Assembly (NCBI GenBank): GCA_016584305.1
Contig: JACEEZ010022703.1
Span: 94,501-158,500, forward strand
Direction of reading: 5' to 3'
Source of the DNA: Chionoecetes opilio
Lineage: Eukaryota > Arthropoda > Malacostraca > Decapoda > Majidae
Length of the DNA: 64,000 bases
The translations under genes and the position numbers were made by a program. The first letter of the stretch is position 1. Every line of letters begins with the position of its first letter. Below, piece by piece: positions 1 to 11,214 of this stretch. The notes beneath the pieces are model-generated. The model did not search any database, was not told where the DNA came from, and worked only from the letters and a program-made list of their open reading frames with translations.

Positions 1-290
1 AGCTGCTTTATCGGCCTGCTTGTGGCACTATTCAGCTGCTATATTGGCCCACTTGTGGCACTATTCAAATGTTAAGTCGGCCTGCTTGTGGCACTATTCA
101 AATGCTAAGTCGGGCCTGCTTGTGGCACTATTTGGATGCTAAATCGGCCTGCTTGTGGGACGATTCAGTTGCTGTGTAGGCCCGCTTATGGCACTATTTG
201 GATGCTAAATCGGCTTGCTTGTGGCACGATGCAGTTGCTGTGTTGGCCCGCTTATGGCACGATATAGATGCTATGTCGGCCCGTTTGTGG
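1..290. repeat. Minisatellite, ~33-bp unit
   Basis: Diverged head-to-tail units of about 33 bp, each with a core like GCTTGTGGCACTATTC and a spacer ending near AAGTCGGCC. About nine copies are visible and the array probably starts before the window. No coding potential is suggested. Confidence 0.85.
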
Positions 291-1257
291 CTCAGTAGTG
301 GCAATAGTTTGGTTACGGTTTGCCGACACAGATCTGACACAGAAACGTAACGTAACCGACACAGGCCCGGGGTGCAAACATGTACGCACAAGTTGTCGGT
401 CCGCAGCCAGGCCGATAACTTCATTACGGTTTGCCGATTCAATGCCAATATGCCGTTTGTGATTTGCCGGCACTAATTTGATGCCGGCCCGTCATGACAA
501 TGTTTGCTGGGAAGGAAAGGGGGGGGGGGGGGAAACAGGAGCTGAATTTGTTACATCTTACCTGGGTGGAGGACGGATGGAGACTGAGCGTCTCACGGAG
601 TTATGGCCGTCTCGCCCAAAAGGGAATTGTTTGGAAAGTCTCACCGTGACCTCAAATTAAAAACTTATAATCCCGAAATAACTATTTAAGTAATGAAACT
701 TGCGTATATAAGAACATGTGGCTTATAATATAAACCTGTTTTACTTTGATACTGAAGAATTTAATATGCCTAGTCTAATAACCAAGACAGGTATTATTTG
801 TGGGCCCGTCAACTATCCGAACACATTTTTGGAGTGAGAGGGTGAAATATGAAGCCTAGAAATTTGGTAGGTTTTCATTTTAGCGTGTATACTTATTACA
901 ACGCCCATATATGACCATAACCGATAACGATAGGGATTATTTTGAAAGCCATGAGGATTCTAAGAGGGTTCCTAAATCTGAGAAGATGATTTGGAAAGAA
1001 AGAAAAGAATTGAATACGTTAGTTATGACTGATCGCAGAATAATTATTCCACGGAACTTTCCTCGCATACGGGGTGTCGGGAGAGAGAAAGTGAAAGAAG
1101 GAAGGAGAAAATGGCGGAAAAAAGGAAAGAAGAATGAAACAAAATGGTGGTTTCGGATGAGACGATGAGTCACCCGTGAAACTAAAAAAAGAATTACTTA
1201 CAAGACATAACTCGGGAATTTTATGATAATAATTCTCATACTATCATCTCCCGAATA
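291..1257. other. Non-coding stretch, nothing recognised
   Basis: It holds a short G run near 520 and AT-rich DNA. The open frames here are short, have no splice context and match no family I know. I see no RNA gene. Confidence 0.5.
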
Positions 1258-1730
1258 ATGGGCATTACAATTGCAGTTTTAATAGACTTGCCATCACGTT
1301 CCAACGCCTTGAAGACTAGCTGTATACCTCCACATGAGCACCTCCATTTTCGACAACCTTCAGCCACCTTCGGACGCAGGCCTCTCCGACGTTTTGCAGC
1401 ATCTCTTCCCCGACCTCGCTGCAGGCCGTGCGGATTCTTTCCTCAAGCTGTGACAGGTTACGAGGCTTATAGTGGCATACACCTTGCTTTTGATATAGCC
1501 CCACAGAAAAAAGTCACAAGGTATGAGGTCGGGGGAGCGCGGAGCCCATTCGAGGGGACGCCTTCGACCGATCCATCCATCGGTCAGGAAACTTGATGTT
1601 CAGGAAATCCCTCACTAACCTGGCAAAGTGGGGAGGGGCTCCGTCTTGTTGAAAAAAGACATTAGCAAGGTCACTCCTCGCCTGAAGTTGTGGCACAGCA
1701 ATTACTCCTGCAGCATCTCCAGGTAATTAA
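1258..1730 (-). pseudogene. Mariner-like transposase remnant, C-terminal half
   Basis: Read on the minus strand, 1696-1514 encodes a Tc1/mariner-type catalytic block including FQQDGAPPHFARLVRDFLN. Then 1504-1316, in another frame, encodes a C-terminal part including PRNLSQLEERIRTACSEVGE. The frame changes between blocks and the N-terminal half is missing, so this copy is dead. The block order identifies a mariner/IS630-type DDE/D transposase, which cuts and pastes DNA at TA targets. Confidence 0.85.
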
Positions 1731-1854
1731 TTTTTTCCCCGTAACGGTGGTCGTGTTAATTACCGGATGCATCGCAGAAGAAAAATGGTCCAACCAGCCC
1801 AGTGCTAGACATGGCACACCAAACCACCAGCTTCGGAGAGTCGCGTTCAATCTC

Positions 1855-2113
1855 GAGAATTTCGGTCGGGGAAGAGATGCTGCAAAACGTCGGAGAGGCC
1901 TGCGTTCGAAGGTGGCTGAAGGTTATCGAAACTGGAGGTGCTCATGTGGAGGTATACAGCTAGTCTTCAAGGTGTTGGAACGTGATGGCAAGTCTAGCAA
2001 GTAAAACTGCAATGACTCCTTTGTTGATGCTAAAAATATGAATAAACTCAGTTTCTTGTGTATTTTTTATGAATTTATTAAAAGTGTATAGTGACTTTTG
2101 GGACACCCTGTAT
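1855..2113 (+). mobile_element. Second mariner 3' end, inverted relative to the first
   Basis: Plus-strand 1866-1964 encodes the same C-terminus as the minus-strand copy (VGEEMLQNVGEACVRRW..., ending HVEVYS then stop). After the stop, the sequence runs to a mariner-like end, GACTTTTGGGACACCCTGTA, near 2094-2113. Together the two copies form a large imperfect inverted repeat with transposase C-termini pointing outward. Confidence 0.8.
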
Positions 2114-2465
2114 TAGACAACATGTGATTGCAAACTCCAATCGTGTTGTTGCTGCCGTTGGTCACTGGTCAAAGTGCTTCGGGGTAGACCACGTTCCGTG
2201 TGATTCCAACACACACACACGCACATAAACGGGGTAAGTCCATGAGTCTACGGAATTAGTGAAATACGGCAAGACGTTACCGCAGAGTTTATTCCTGTAA
2301 TCTAATCTCTGAAAAGGATTTTTAGCCCAAAACCCCCCTTCAAAATTATTCAATCGACATGCGATCAAGCCGTTTACCACCTACGATTTATTTGCGATTT
2401 TTTGAGCCTACTCTCATCAAAATTTGATTTACAGTTTCGGTTACCCAAAACAGACAGACAGACAG

Positions 2466-2477
2466 ACACACACACAC

Positions 2478-2533
<56 letters not shown>
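2466..2533. repeat. (CA)n microsatellite
   Basis: A nearly uninterrupted CA run, preceded by a CAGA tract at 2450-2465. Any translation of it is an artefact. Confidence 0.97.
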
Positions 2534-2537
<4 letters not shown>

Positions 2538-3401
2538 ACGGCTACTCCTATAGTATATTAGATTTTGGAATAAAAGTATTTCTCTTGTTTGCTTTCTCGC
2601 AAAACCAAATTTCTCAAAAAAATGCATTTAAAGTACTTTCTTGCTGTAGTTTGCATCATGCAGCTACTTTCTTGCTTCCCCCTCGCCCTTCTGTGTCGCC
2701 GGAAGCTGTCGCCTCTTCTCCGAAAGGCACACTAAAGTGTTTTGTTAAGGCGAGGGAGGAGTGTAGGGTGGAGGGCGGGGTTCAACAAGTAACCTTGCGT
2801 CAGCTAGCATATTAGGTGTGCAGGCAGGCAGGAGGAAGCGCGCGTCCCAGGCTACCTGTAGCGACAGGGCGACAGTGCTACACCTTTTAAAAGCGGCCTT
2901 TGATAAGAAGCACGATGGCTGAGAGGGGTGAAGGGGCGTGGGGGGATCAATACATGTTGTCCTCCAGCCTGCACACCCACCCACGCCCACACCCTAGCCA
3001 CGCCCCTCCCCTCATGTCGCCTGTGTCTGCTCCTTACTTGGCGCGGAGGGCATGCTTGATCAACAGCTGACTTAAGAATCACCGTATTCACCTCACGCTG
3101 CTCTGACAGGCGCTACACTGCAACATTAGAGTTATGATTATCCCGAGGCAGCGTTTTATCCACATCCTCACCCTGGCTCTCGCTAACCTTGGAGCCACCT
3201 TACCAAACACACACTTCTAGCAAGTCGGATCACTTCCAGTAAAAACCTGACTCAGTGGAACTCTCTTGGATTCCTGGAGCAGCTGTGAGTCCTCCCTTCC
3301 TTGCCTCCCCCGACCCATCCCACACATTTGCACCTTCACGGCTTCACTCCTTCAGTCCCCCGCCGACCTTCCCCACGTTAACACCTGCACCGCCTCCAGC
3401 C

Positions 3402-3425
3402 ATGTCCACCTTTACCTATCTCTTA
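3402..3425 (+). CDS. Secreted protein exon 1 (first 8 codons)
   Basis: The ATG at 3402 opens MSTFTYLL and is followed directly by GTGAGT at 3426. A tiny first coding exon carrying part of a signal peptide is common in arthropod cuticle and secreted-peptide genes. TCAGT initiator-like motifs lie near 3253 and 3351; neither is assigned as the start site. Confidence 0.55.
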
Positions 3426-5456
3426 GTGAGTACCCAGTGCCCGCTTTCCTCACCGCCGGGCCATGGAATAACTCTCAGCGGGCAGAAGAGTTGTATTTAT
3501 TGATATGAATTTCGCAGCCACACCCATTCCCAAGGATAGCATATAGAGGTATTATCCTTGCCCATTCCTTAGTTTTTGGAGGGTACAAGATTAACATAGG
3601 CATACATGATTATAAGTTTTTGTGATGGTTCAGATGGGAGATGTTGGGTATGATTGTCAGTCAGTAATCCCTTCTGCCATATATAATAATTTACACTACT
3701 ATTATAATTGAATTACTGATTATTGAGTGACATGATGTGTGGCGGGAAGTAAGGCAGCTCTCCTAATGCTTGTCTGTGTGCTGGAAAGATGCCGAGAGAG
3801 AGACGTCTGCACGGTATACATAGACCACATTATTCCGTGTGTTATTTTGAAGGGGTTCGCTCTTACCCTACGAATTGTCTGTCCCCATTTCATTGCTTGT
3901 TTGTTAAGGGAAAGTAACACATCAGAGGACCACGAAATGTACAAGCTAGCATATTGCATTGCGTAAATTATAAGCTGGAGAGACGTGAGCGCATAGCCGT
4001 GACTGAAAAACAATATTGCCTCCTCCAGAAAAAAAACCTCAACTATCTTGTCTACCAAATGTGAAAATTAGAATATTTCTTATGGGAAAAAACATAAAAG
4101 CAAATTAATGTTTTTCAGGGAAGAAATAGAAGAAAAAACCCTCTTAATGCAAATGTGAATTCGCATGTCACCTGTGAAGCAATTGAATACTTATGTTGTT
4201 TTAGGTTACTGAGACATTAAGTGTAGGTAACGAAAACACCATCAGAACGCTTGTCATCTTCCGTGAACTCAAATAAGAACATAAGAAAATAAGGAAGCTA
4301 TAAAGAGGCCGTGAGACCTACACGAGGTAGTTCCTGTCAAAAATGTTTTTCCGTCGAGCCATTTCGCAACAAGCCAGTAAATAGGTTTTTACTAGCTTTG
4401 TTTGGCAAGTTCTGTATAAGGTGAAAGCGACGCAGCATCACATCACTTCCACGAAACATCCGCATGTTCTTTTTTTATACCTCAAGACTCTTTTTCTTCA
4501 CCACCGCGGGACTTGCCATTTTGTTTCTCCTGCTCGTTGTTTCAGTTCGTTCAGCTGAGTCACCACCACATTAACCCCTTCACGCCCAGCAGAACGTAAT
4601 TTCCATTGTAATTTGGGTAGGTACCATTAGACGATTTTTAGTGAATATAAGCAATATTTTATAGATATGACCTGCGTAGTATCTTTGTCCACTAGTTAAT
4701 TTGGTATATTCAGTCACTTTTCGTAATTTTATATCTGGCACATTCACCTTTTTAGGCATTAAATCAATCAATCAAGCGTAATTTTATAGCTTACAACAAA
4801 CAATTTTATATAGCAATGGAAAAATCTGGGCGCGAATTAAGGGGTTAATTCTAATGAGTCAGCTCCTTCCTCATATCTCTACAGCTATAGTACAGTACCT
4901 TCACCACATCTGCATACAACTATGTATTCTAACATTACGACGAAACATAATACATCAAATGATTTTTTCTTCTAAGATACGCAGGGATGAAAGCCTAGAA
5001 CACATGAGAGGCAGCTAGAGTAAAGCGGTGTTATCGTACAAGTGATGAAGATAGGTGTTGCTTTTTTTTACTAGCTTGCTTTCCCTCCCTCTTTCGCCGG
5101 TCACTTTCCCTTCCATGACCTGTGTTCATAACCCGTTCTTGGTGCACACGCGCGGCAACAGGCCAGTGATCTCACACACCCACCCACCCAACACCAAGGC
5201 TGGGTGAAAGCTGCTCTCAAGGAAGCTTTACTTATTATGCTTTGTTTCCATGACCCAGCCGGCTAAGGTCACGTACTGTTGGCTCACCTGTGTGCAACAC
5301 CTGCGCCAAATACGTCTCCCTCACAGATGCCACGTGTAGTATCAGTGAATCAGACACCAACATTACATAAGAACACTAGGGGGGGGGGGGGGGGGGGGCA
5401 CTCAGTAGTGCGCATACCTCCGCCCAAATATAAAAATGTAAAAAAAAAAAAGTAAA

Positions 5457-5535
<79 letters not shown>

Positions 5536-5879
5536 GAGAACCTCGTTTATCCGGCACCCTCGGGGGGGGGGGAGCGCATGCCGGATAACTCATTTTGCCG
5601 TTGTTTTGAGAGTTACTCTTATGGAATCGCCCCAATTTTTTTTTTTTTTTTTTTTTTTTTTCCATCACAAGGAACCGGCCAAGGGCACAACAAAAATGGG
5701 TAACACAAAGCCCGCTTAGTTGCCAGTCCCTATAAAGAAGACAGTAAGAGAATAAAATAAAAAAGAGGGGTGAGCCAATTTAGTTCGGGAGGTGTCTTGT
5801 TACTCTTCTTTTGAAAAGATGTAAGTCATAGGAAAGTGGAAAAATAGAAACAGGAAGAGAGTTCCAGAGTTTATCAGTG

Positions 5880-5916
<37 letters not shown>

Positions 5917-5983
5917 CCTGGGTCGATTAGTGCCGTTGTTTTGAGGCTGCCGTTGTTTTAAATGCCGGTTAAACGAGGTTCTC

Positions 5984-6081
<98 letters not shown>

Positions 6082-7784
6082 TCAGTATGAGCGCATACCT
6101 CCGGCCGAATATTTCATCAATTGGTTGCCATGGCAACACTTGTCAATAGACTTCATCCAAAATTAAATCAGTTCTTCCTTATACCAAATAGACTTGGTAT
6201 ACCGAGTTTGGTCCAAATCTATTCGTAACTTTTCGAGAAATCCTGTACACTAGAAAACAGACAGACAGACAGCCAGACAGACAGATCGGGGTGAAAACAT
6301 AACCCCTCCAACTTCGTTGGCGGAGGTAATAAGGAAGCTATACAAATGGCCGTGAGACCTACACGAGGTAGTCCCTGTTACTTAACTTTACCTACATCCA
6401 CCTCTCTTCCCCATCCATGAATTTATCCAGACTCCTTTTAAAGACCCCAATAGACTCCGCATTGACCACCTGACGACTGAGTCCATTCCAATCATTCACC
6501 ACCCTATTTGTGAACCAGTTTCTCCCTATTTCCTTTTTAAATCTACGCTTTTCCAGCTTGAATCCGTTACTTCTTGTTCTACCCTGCTTACTAGCCTTAA
6601 TCAGACACCAACATTGGGATATATTAAGATGGTTTATGAACATACAAGCTTTATTAATGCTGGAGATAGTCTTGATTCCATTAGATACATGATACTGCGC
6701 CTTTTCTCAGATGATAGTATGCAAGACATCAATGTATATATTCCTCCTCAGCATGCCGACCCGTAAAGGAAAACTTGTCCCTGCAACTTTTTTGGGTGGC
6801 AGAATGAAGGTTACGTCTATTTGCGCCTCAACATCACCCGTAACCCCGTGACCCCGCAGCCTAGCCAAGGGCAGAGTGGTTCCAATAAGACAGAGGAAAC
6901 ATTAATCAAACTAAATTATCTACTCTTGTTAACTTTATATTGATGATAATTGCTGTGGACTGGATTAGTTTATACAATACCTGGGGTTTTTATCGAGTTT
7001 GATGCTTCGATGACACTAGCTGCGTCATGACTGTTAGCTTGATAGCTATGATGTTTAGGTATAGAAGATATCGGTTACTGATATTAAGTATAGTTAGAAG
7101 ATATCGGTTACCGAGGATAATGCTGAGCTTGATATAATTGTTGCAGGCTCTTTTATGATATAATTGTTGCAGGTTCTTTTATGATATAATTGTTGCAGGC
7201 TCTTTTATGATATAATTGTTGCAGGCTCTTTTATGATATAATTGTTGCAGGTTCTTTTATGATATAATTGTTGCAGGTTCTCTTATTAACTAGCCTATAT
7301 ATTGATGATAATTTCAGAACGCTACTTGTTTAGTGCGGAGTCATTAGAGCTCTAAGAGGAGGCTGGATAAATTCATGTATGGGGATGAAAGGTGGACATA
7401 GGTAGTGTTAAGTAACAGGAACTACCTCGTGTAGGTCCCCCAGCCTCTTGTAGCTTCCTTATTTTCTTATGTTCTTATTTTTTAGGCTGCGGTGGCAGTG
7501 GCGGCGGTGTTGACGGGCCGCGCCGAGTGCCGCCCGCAGACTCCGGAGACCCAGGAGGTAGAGTCCTTGGGAGAGGACAACCAGCCCGCCGAGACCCCTG
7601 ACGAGTACGTGTGGCTGGGAAAACCCGGCTCCATCGTAGGGGAGGTCATGACCTATACAGGATCCCTCACCGTCAGGTAAAACACATGCCCTTGATCCAC
7701 CCTTAACTAACTTATGCCCATCTCCTCTTCCTCCCCCTCTGACCATTCTACCCTTATCTCCTTACTCCCGCTCCTACTCAGGTC

Positions 7785-7821
<37 letters not shown>

Positions 7822-7859
7822 CACACACACACACGCACACACACACATACACACACACA

Positions 7860-7892
<33 letters not shown>

Positions 7893-8142
7893 CACTATTT
7901 CATTAATTATTTCGAATTTCCAGAAGAAAAAAAACTGTATGTACATAGTAACTTCATTCCTTATGAGCAACATGTAACAAAATGCTTCTTTCTGCAGCAA
8001 ACAACAGAAGAAGAAGAAGCAGCAAAACGGCCCCAGCGCCTCGGCTCTGGTGTCAGGCCCTGCAGAGGTTTCCTTCGGGACGTCGGCTGGACTTTCCTTC
8101 CTCCCCTCGGCAGCCACAGTGGAGATCGCCTCAGCCCGTTAA
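3402..8142 (+). CDS. Three-exon gene for a small secreted protein of unknown family
   Basis: Reconstructed as join(3402..3425, 7486..7676, 7998..8142): 360 nt, 119 residues plus TAA. The ATG has a good context (CAGCCATGT). Residues 1 to about 22 look like a signal peptide: a short N-terminus, a hydrophobic stretch YLLAAVAVAAVL, then small residues before RAEC. The mature part is acidic and Pro/Glu-rich (QTPETQEVESLGEDNQPAE), followed by EYVWLGKPGSIVGEVMTYTG, a basic run KKKKQQ and a Ser/Ala-rich tail ending EIASAR. The introns are phase 0 and phase 2, with GTGAGT/TTTTTTAG and GTAAAA/TTCTGCAG borders, and the frame stays open to the stop. It has one cysteine, so it is not a cysteine-knot peptide. 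A small cuticle or haemolymph protein is possible, but I recognise no family. If intron 2 is retained, a 72-residue form ends at TAA 7678-7680. Based on splice logic only. Confidence 0.6.
4273..4340 (-). repeat. CR1-like LINE 3' fragment
   Basis: Antisense copy of the dispersed LINE 3' end: ATAAGAAAATAAGGAAGCTA, then the GAGACCTACACG block. Only about 70 bp remain. Confidence 0.85.
4571..4848 (-). mobile_element. TTAA MITE copy A (piggyBac-like)
   Basis: Begins TTAACCCCTTCACGCCCAG and ends with the inverted form GGGCGCGAATTAAGGGGTTAA. The interior matches the other family members (ACGTAATTTCCATTGTAATT, GACCTGCGTAGTATC). It is longer than the ~210-bp consensus, with extra sequence around 4760. 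Confidence 0.85.
5460..5532. repeat. (TA)n microsatellite, left flank of a MITE
   Basis: TA run ending exactly at the TA target of the element at 5533. A similar TA run follows it at 5987-6076, so the element probably inserted into one TA array. Confidence 0.95.
5533..5986. mobile_element. Pogo/Tigger-like MITE (CAGGAGAACC ends)
   Basis: Terminal inverted repeats CAGGAGAACCTCGTTTATCC at the left and TTAAACGAGGTTCTCCTG at the right, each flanked by TA. The interior has long T and A runs and no transposase. CAG ends and a TA duplication are typical of pogo/Tigger elements. Confidence 0.85.
5987..6076. repeat. (TA)n microsatellite, right flank of a MITE
   Basis: Slightly interrupted TA run continuing the tract on the other side of the MITE. 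A motif near GCACTCAGTA...GCGCATACCTCCG occurs at both outer edges (5398 and 6077). Confidence 0.95.
6105..6330. repeat. SINE/RTE-like tail with CAGA tract
   Basis: Contains ACAGACAGACAGACAGCC and ends CAACTTCGTTGGCGGAGGTA, a tail I associate with short invertebrate retroposons. The family is not certain. Confidence 0.45.
6330..6594 (-). repeat. CR1-like LINE 3' fragment, long copy
   Basis: Antisense copy spanning the last ~80 codons of the LINE ORF plus the 3' UTR. The minus strand still reads [20 protein letters not shown], then [15 protein letters not shown]. Confidence 0.9.
7128..7285. repeat. 26-bp tandem repeat, ~6 copies
   Basis: Repeats of GATATAATTGTTGCAGGCTC plus TTTTAT with a C/T variant. 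Each unit contains TTGCAG, which resembles a 3' splice site, and the array lies about 200 bp before the true acceptor at 7486. Confidence 0.93.
7331..7480 (+). repeat. CR1-like LINE 3' end touching a splice acceptor
   Basis: Sense fragment ending in CTTATTTTCTTATGTTC. Its tail forms the pyrimidine tract immediately before the TTTTTTAG acceptor of the exon at 7486. Confidence 0.9.
7486..7676 (+). CDS. Secreted protein exon 2
   Basis: Preceded by TTATTTTTTAG and followed by GTAAAA. It encodes the end of the hydrophobic segment and the acidic Pro/Glu-rich region through EYVWLGKPGSIVGEVMTYTG. GC content is clearly higher than in the surroundings. It ends in phase 2. Confidence 0.65.
7791..7891. 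repeat. (CA)n microsatellite in intron 2
   Basis: Interrupted CA run occupying much of the 321-bp intron between exons 2 and 3. Confidence 0.95.
7998..8142 (+). CDS. Secreted protein exon 3 with stop
   Basis: Acceptor TTCTTTCTGCAG. With the two-base carry-over from exon 2 the frame is open for 48 codons: SKQQKKKKQQ, then a Ser/Ala/Gly/Pro-rich segment and EIASAR before TAA. GC-rich like exon 2. An antisense LINE fragment starts about 20 bp after the stop. Confidence 0.6.
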
Positions 8143-8163
8143 ACGTGCAAGCCTTCAACACTA

Positions 8164-8322
8164 CGTTACTTAACACTACCTACATCCACCTTTCATCCCC
8201 ATCCATAAACCTGTCTAGCCTCCTTTTAAAACTCCCTATTGACTCCGCACTGACTACCTGACGACTGAGTCCATTCCAATCATTTACCACCCTATTTGTG
8301 AACCAGTTTCTCCCTATTTCTT
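8164..8322 (-). repeat. CR1-like LINE 3' fragment
   Basis: Antisense fragment starting CGTTACTTAACACTACCTAC. It would lie in the 3' UTR of the secreted-protein gene. Confidence 0.88.
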
Positions 8323-8576
8323 AGTTATTTTTATAAGAACGCTGCCATCCCGTCCCTCTCCTCGTCCTCGTCCTGTCACATATGGAATCACACATATAGA
8401 TCAGCGCAAGAATAGCAAGTTTGCGGCTAAAGGAGTAATTGCAATGAGTGCGTTGTTTTACCATGTTGTATGTACAAAAAATATCAACAGCAGCGGAGGT
8501 TGATGACGGTGCTATGGTAAATACTAATACATTCGCATCCCCTATACAATATATATTTGGACGTTCCCACATAACC

Positions 8577-8839
8577 CTACCGTAGATAACACTATAGTCG
8601 CCAGTCACTCGCCACTGCACTAATGTCGCCAGGCATACTATATTACGAATTTTAGCATCGCTACATACTTTCATGTGCCACTGAAGACGCATGCACAGTA
8701 GTTTATATTATGTACATCACACTACATGTCTTCAGTGGCACATAAAAGTCTGTAGTGATGCTAAAATTCGTAATATATTGTGCCTGGCAACATTAGTGCA
8801 GTGGCAAGTGACTGGCGACTATAGTGTTATCTACGGTAA
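8577..8839. mobile_element. Foldback element with ~113-bp arms
   Basis: Left arm 8577-8689 and right arm 8727-8839 are imperfect reverse complements around a 37-bp loop; the outer ends are CTACCGTAGATAACACTATA and its complement. No transposase. The right arm is cut by the start of the duplicated segment. Confidence 0.85.
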
Positions 8840-9090
8840 GGTACACCTGGTAACGCTTATTATATCCTACGTGTGCATGATGGAATGTCCGGAACCTTTG
8901 TCCCATCATTAGGTACTACAAGAGAATAAATCAAAAGCATTGCCTTGTATTTCACTGAAGTCCTTAATAAACCACTACAACGTGATTCCCAATGTTCTTA
9001 AGATGCGGGTACAGTACTTATGGCTGTACTTATACTTACTTATGTTAATACTTATACGTTACTTATTATGTTAATCATGGCTGAGACTAA

Positions 9091-9432
9091 CTTTACCTTA
9101 TCCCTTTTTCTCCCTTTCTCCCTTTCTTTCTCCCTTTCTCTCTTTCTCCCTTTCTCTCTCTCTTTCTCCCTTTCTCTCTCTCTTTCTCCCTTTCTCTCTC
9201 TCTTTCTCCCTTTCTCTCTCTTTTCCTCCCCTTCTCTTTTTCTCCCTTTCTCTCTCTCTCCCTTTCTCTCTCTTTTTCTCCCTTTCTCTCTCTCTTTCTC
9301 CCTTTCTCTCTCTCTTTCTCCCTTTCTCTCTTTCTCTCTCTCTTTCTCCCTTTCTCTCTCTTTTTCTCCCTCTCTCTCTTTCTCCCTTTCTCTCTCTTTC
9401 TCCCTTTCTCTCTCTCTTTCTCCCTTTCTCCT
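9091..9432. repeat. Polypyrimidine (CTTTCTCC)n tract
   Basis: About 340 bp of nearly pure pyrimidine on this strand, repeated at 11926-12255 in copy 2. Mirror-symmetric purine/pyrimidine DNA of this kind can form triplexes, which is inference. Confidence 0.93.
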
Positions 9433-9586
9433 TCCAGTTCCCTCTCACCACAACGTCCATCAACCCTAATTTCTCTTCCTTTCCACCTCCCTATCCACTT
9501 CCTACGCTCAGAGAATAGAAGAATGCAAGGGGAAGGTGATGGTGTGGGGGAAAAAAATCTATCTAGTCTGGCTCATGGGTACATCA

Positions 9587-9633
9587 GAAAATAAGGAAGC
9601 TACAAGTCCTACACGTGGTAGTTCTTGTAATTC
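9587..9633 (-). repeat. CR1-like LINE tail scrap
   Basis: AAAATAAGGAAGCTACAAG and the CCTACACGTGGTAGTTC block, antisense. The same scrap recurs at 12408-12453 in copy 2. Confidence 0.75.
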
Positions 9634-11107
9634 CCGGGTATTACAAACGCTAGTGGTGTCTATATATGAAGGAAAGGCTATAATAACAATGTCGTTTGTA
9701 GTATTGGGCAAGTATTAGCATGGCAGGGAGGGAAGGCAGAGGATATATAGGTTTGGTGTTGGTGCAGTTTAAATATCCCGCCGCTGTCAATGTGTCTCGT
9801 CTGCAATCTGCCCCGCCATCTTGTCTGTGTGTGCCTCAGCTGGCAGGGTAATGGGGAGGATATTACGGTAATTACACCACCACCGAGGACTTGTTGGCGC
9901 CAGGAACACACACAGATACACGGTGAGTTGTGGAGGGTGGTGTGTGGTGATGTGCAGCGGTGTTCAGGTGGTGTGTACAGCCATAACAGTGTGTCGTTAA
10001 GAACTCGTCCAGCGGGTGCAAATAAGTCACACCATAACAACAATGTTTACATGATGGGATCGGGGAAGCAGGGAGGCAGGGGTGACTTGAAACCCTTGTA
10101 GATTGATAGAGGAAAGACTTTATTAGTGTTTATTGCGATGGAGCACAGGCAATCGGCCTTCCAGAGGTGTCACACTAACATTGTAGTGGTGGCACAGGTG
10201 GGGCGTGGGGTAAATGTCACCTGGATTGCAGTTTCCTATTTTGATTATTTTTTTCATTCATTTGATAGTTTTTCGAAATCGGTGAAAGCCCACTACCGAA
10301 ATTTTACCGTTTTTTTAGTTCGGTATAATTGCAGTTTATCGCATTATTCCCTATTGACCAATACTCTCCTGACATATATGGGCGAAGCTACGCCCCCCCC
10401 CCCCCCCAACACACACACACTTGGTCACTAACCTAACCTGGGCATTGATTACGTGACCTAACCTCATTGGGGGGGTTTGGCCCCCCAGACCCCCTTGGTG
10501 TGATTTTTCATTTGCGACGACTGTTGCAGGGGTTAGAAACACTGCAGAGGATCAGGTCTACACGTTGAGGACGGTTATAACCACGTGCCTTGTAATGCAT
10601 TACACTGCACTAGAACCTGTACGTAGTTCCTTGAGGTTTTTTGAGCCCTCATTTGGGTATTGCTGCAGAAAAAACCACCACTCACTAGTCACTACGAAGG
10701 ACACTTGTGTGTTATGATAATATTGCATAAAAGCCCACGGAGTTAGTGAAACATGGCAAACTGTAACCAACAGAGTTTCTTAACTAAACTTAATATGAAT
10801 GTCCGTCTGTCTGGGCGTCAGGCTTGGAGTAATTACATTGGTTTGGCTCAATTACAATTACAATTACAATTACAATTAGGATGACTTATCCAACTAAGCT
10901 GCTACTACTCAGTAAGCAACTACTACTCAATTACAATTACAATTACAATTACAATTACAATAAATGGAAAAAATGTTAATTACAATTACTCAATTTGAAT
11001 ACATTGCCAAATTAAGATAAAAATAAAAATTACAGCAAAGCTACCTAGTGTTCGATTACATATTTCAATTACATTTTTCATAATATAAACTGAACTGATA
11101 AACTGAG

Positions 11108-11164
11108 CTGATTTAATATATATACGTGTTTATATATATAATATATAATATATATATATATATA

Positions 11165-11211
<47 letters not shown>
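11108..11211. repeat. (TA)n tract in copy 1
   Basis: TA-rich run followed by AGGGTGTCCCAGCCTCACAT, which resembles a mariner/Tc-type end. The counterpart in copy 2 is 13929-14024. Confidence 0.9.

Positions 11212-11214
<3 letters not shown>

Larger units (their letters stand above)
3427..7485 (+). other. Intron 1 of the secreted-protein gene, filled with repeats
   Basis: It holds a TTAA MITE (4571-4848), minus-strand LINE 3' pieces (4273-4340, 6330-6594), a TA-flanked MITE between two (TA)n tracts (5460-6076), an RTE/SINE-like tail near 6105-6330 and a 26-bp array at 7128-7285. I see no additional exon. Confidence 0.55.
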
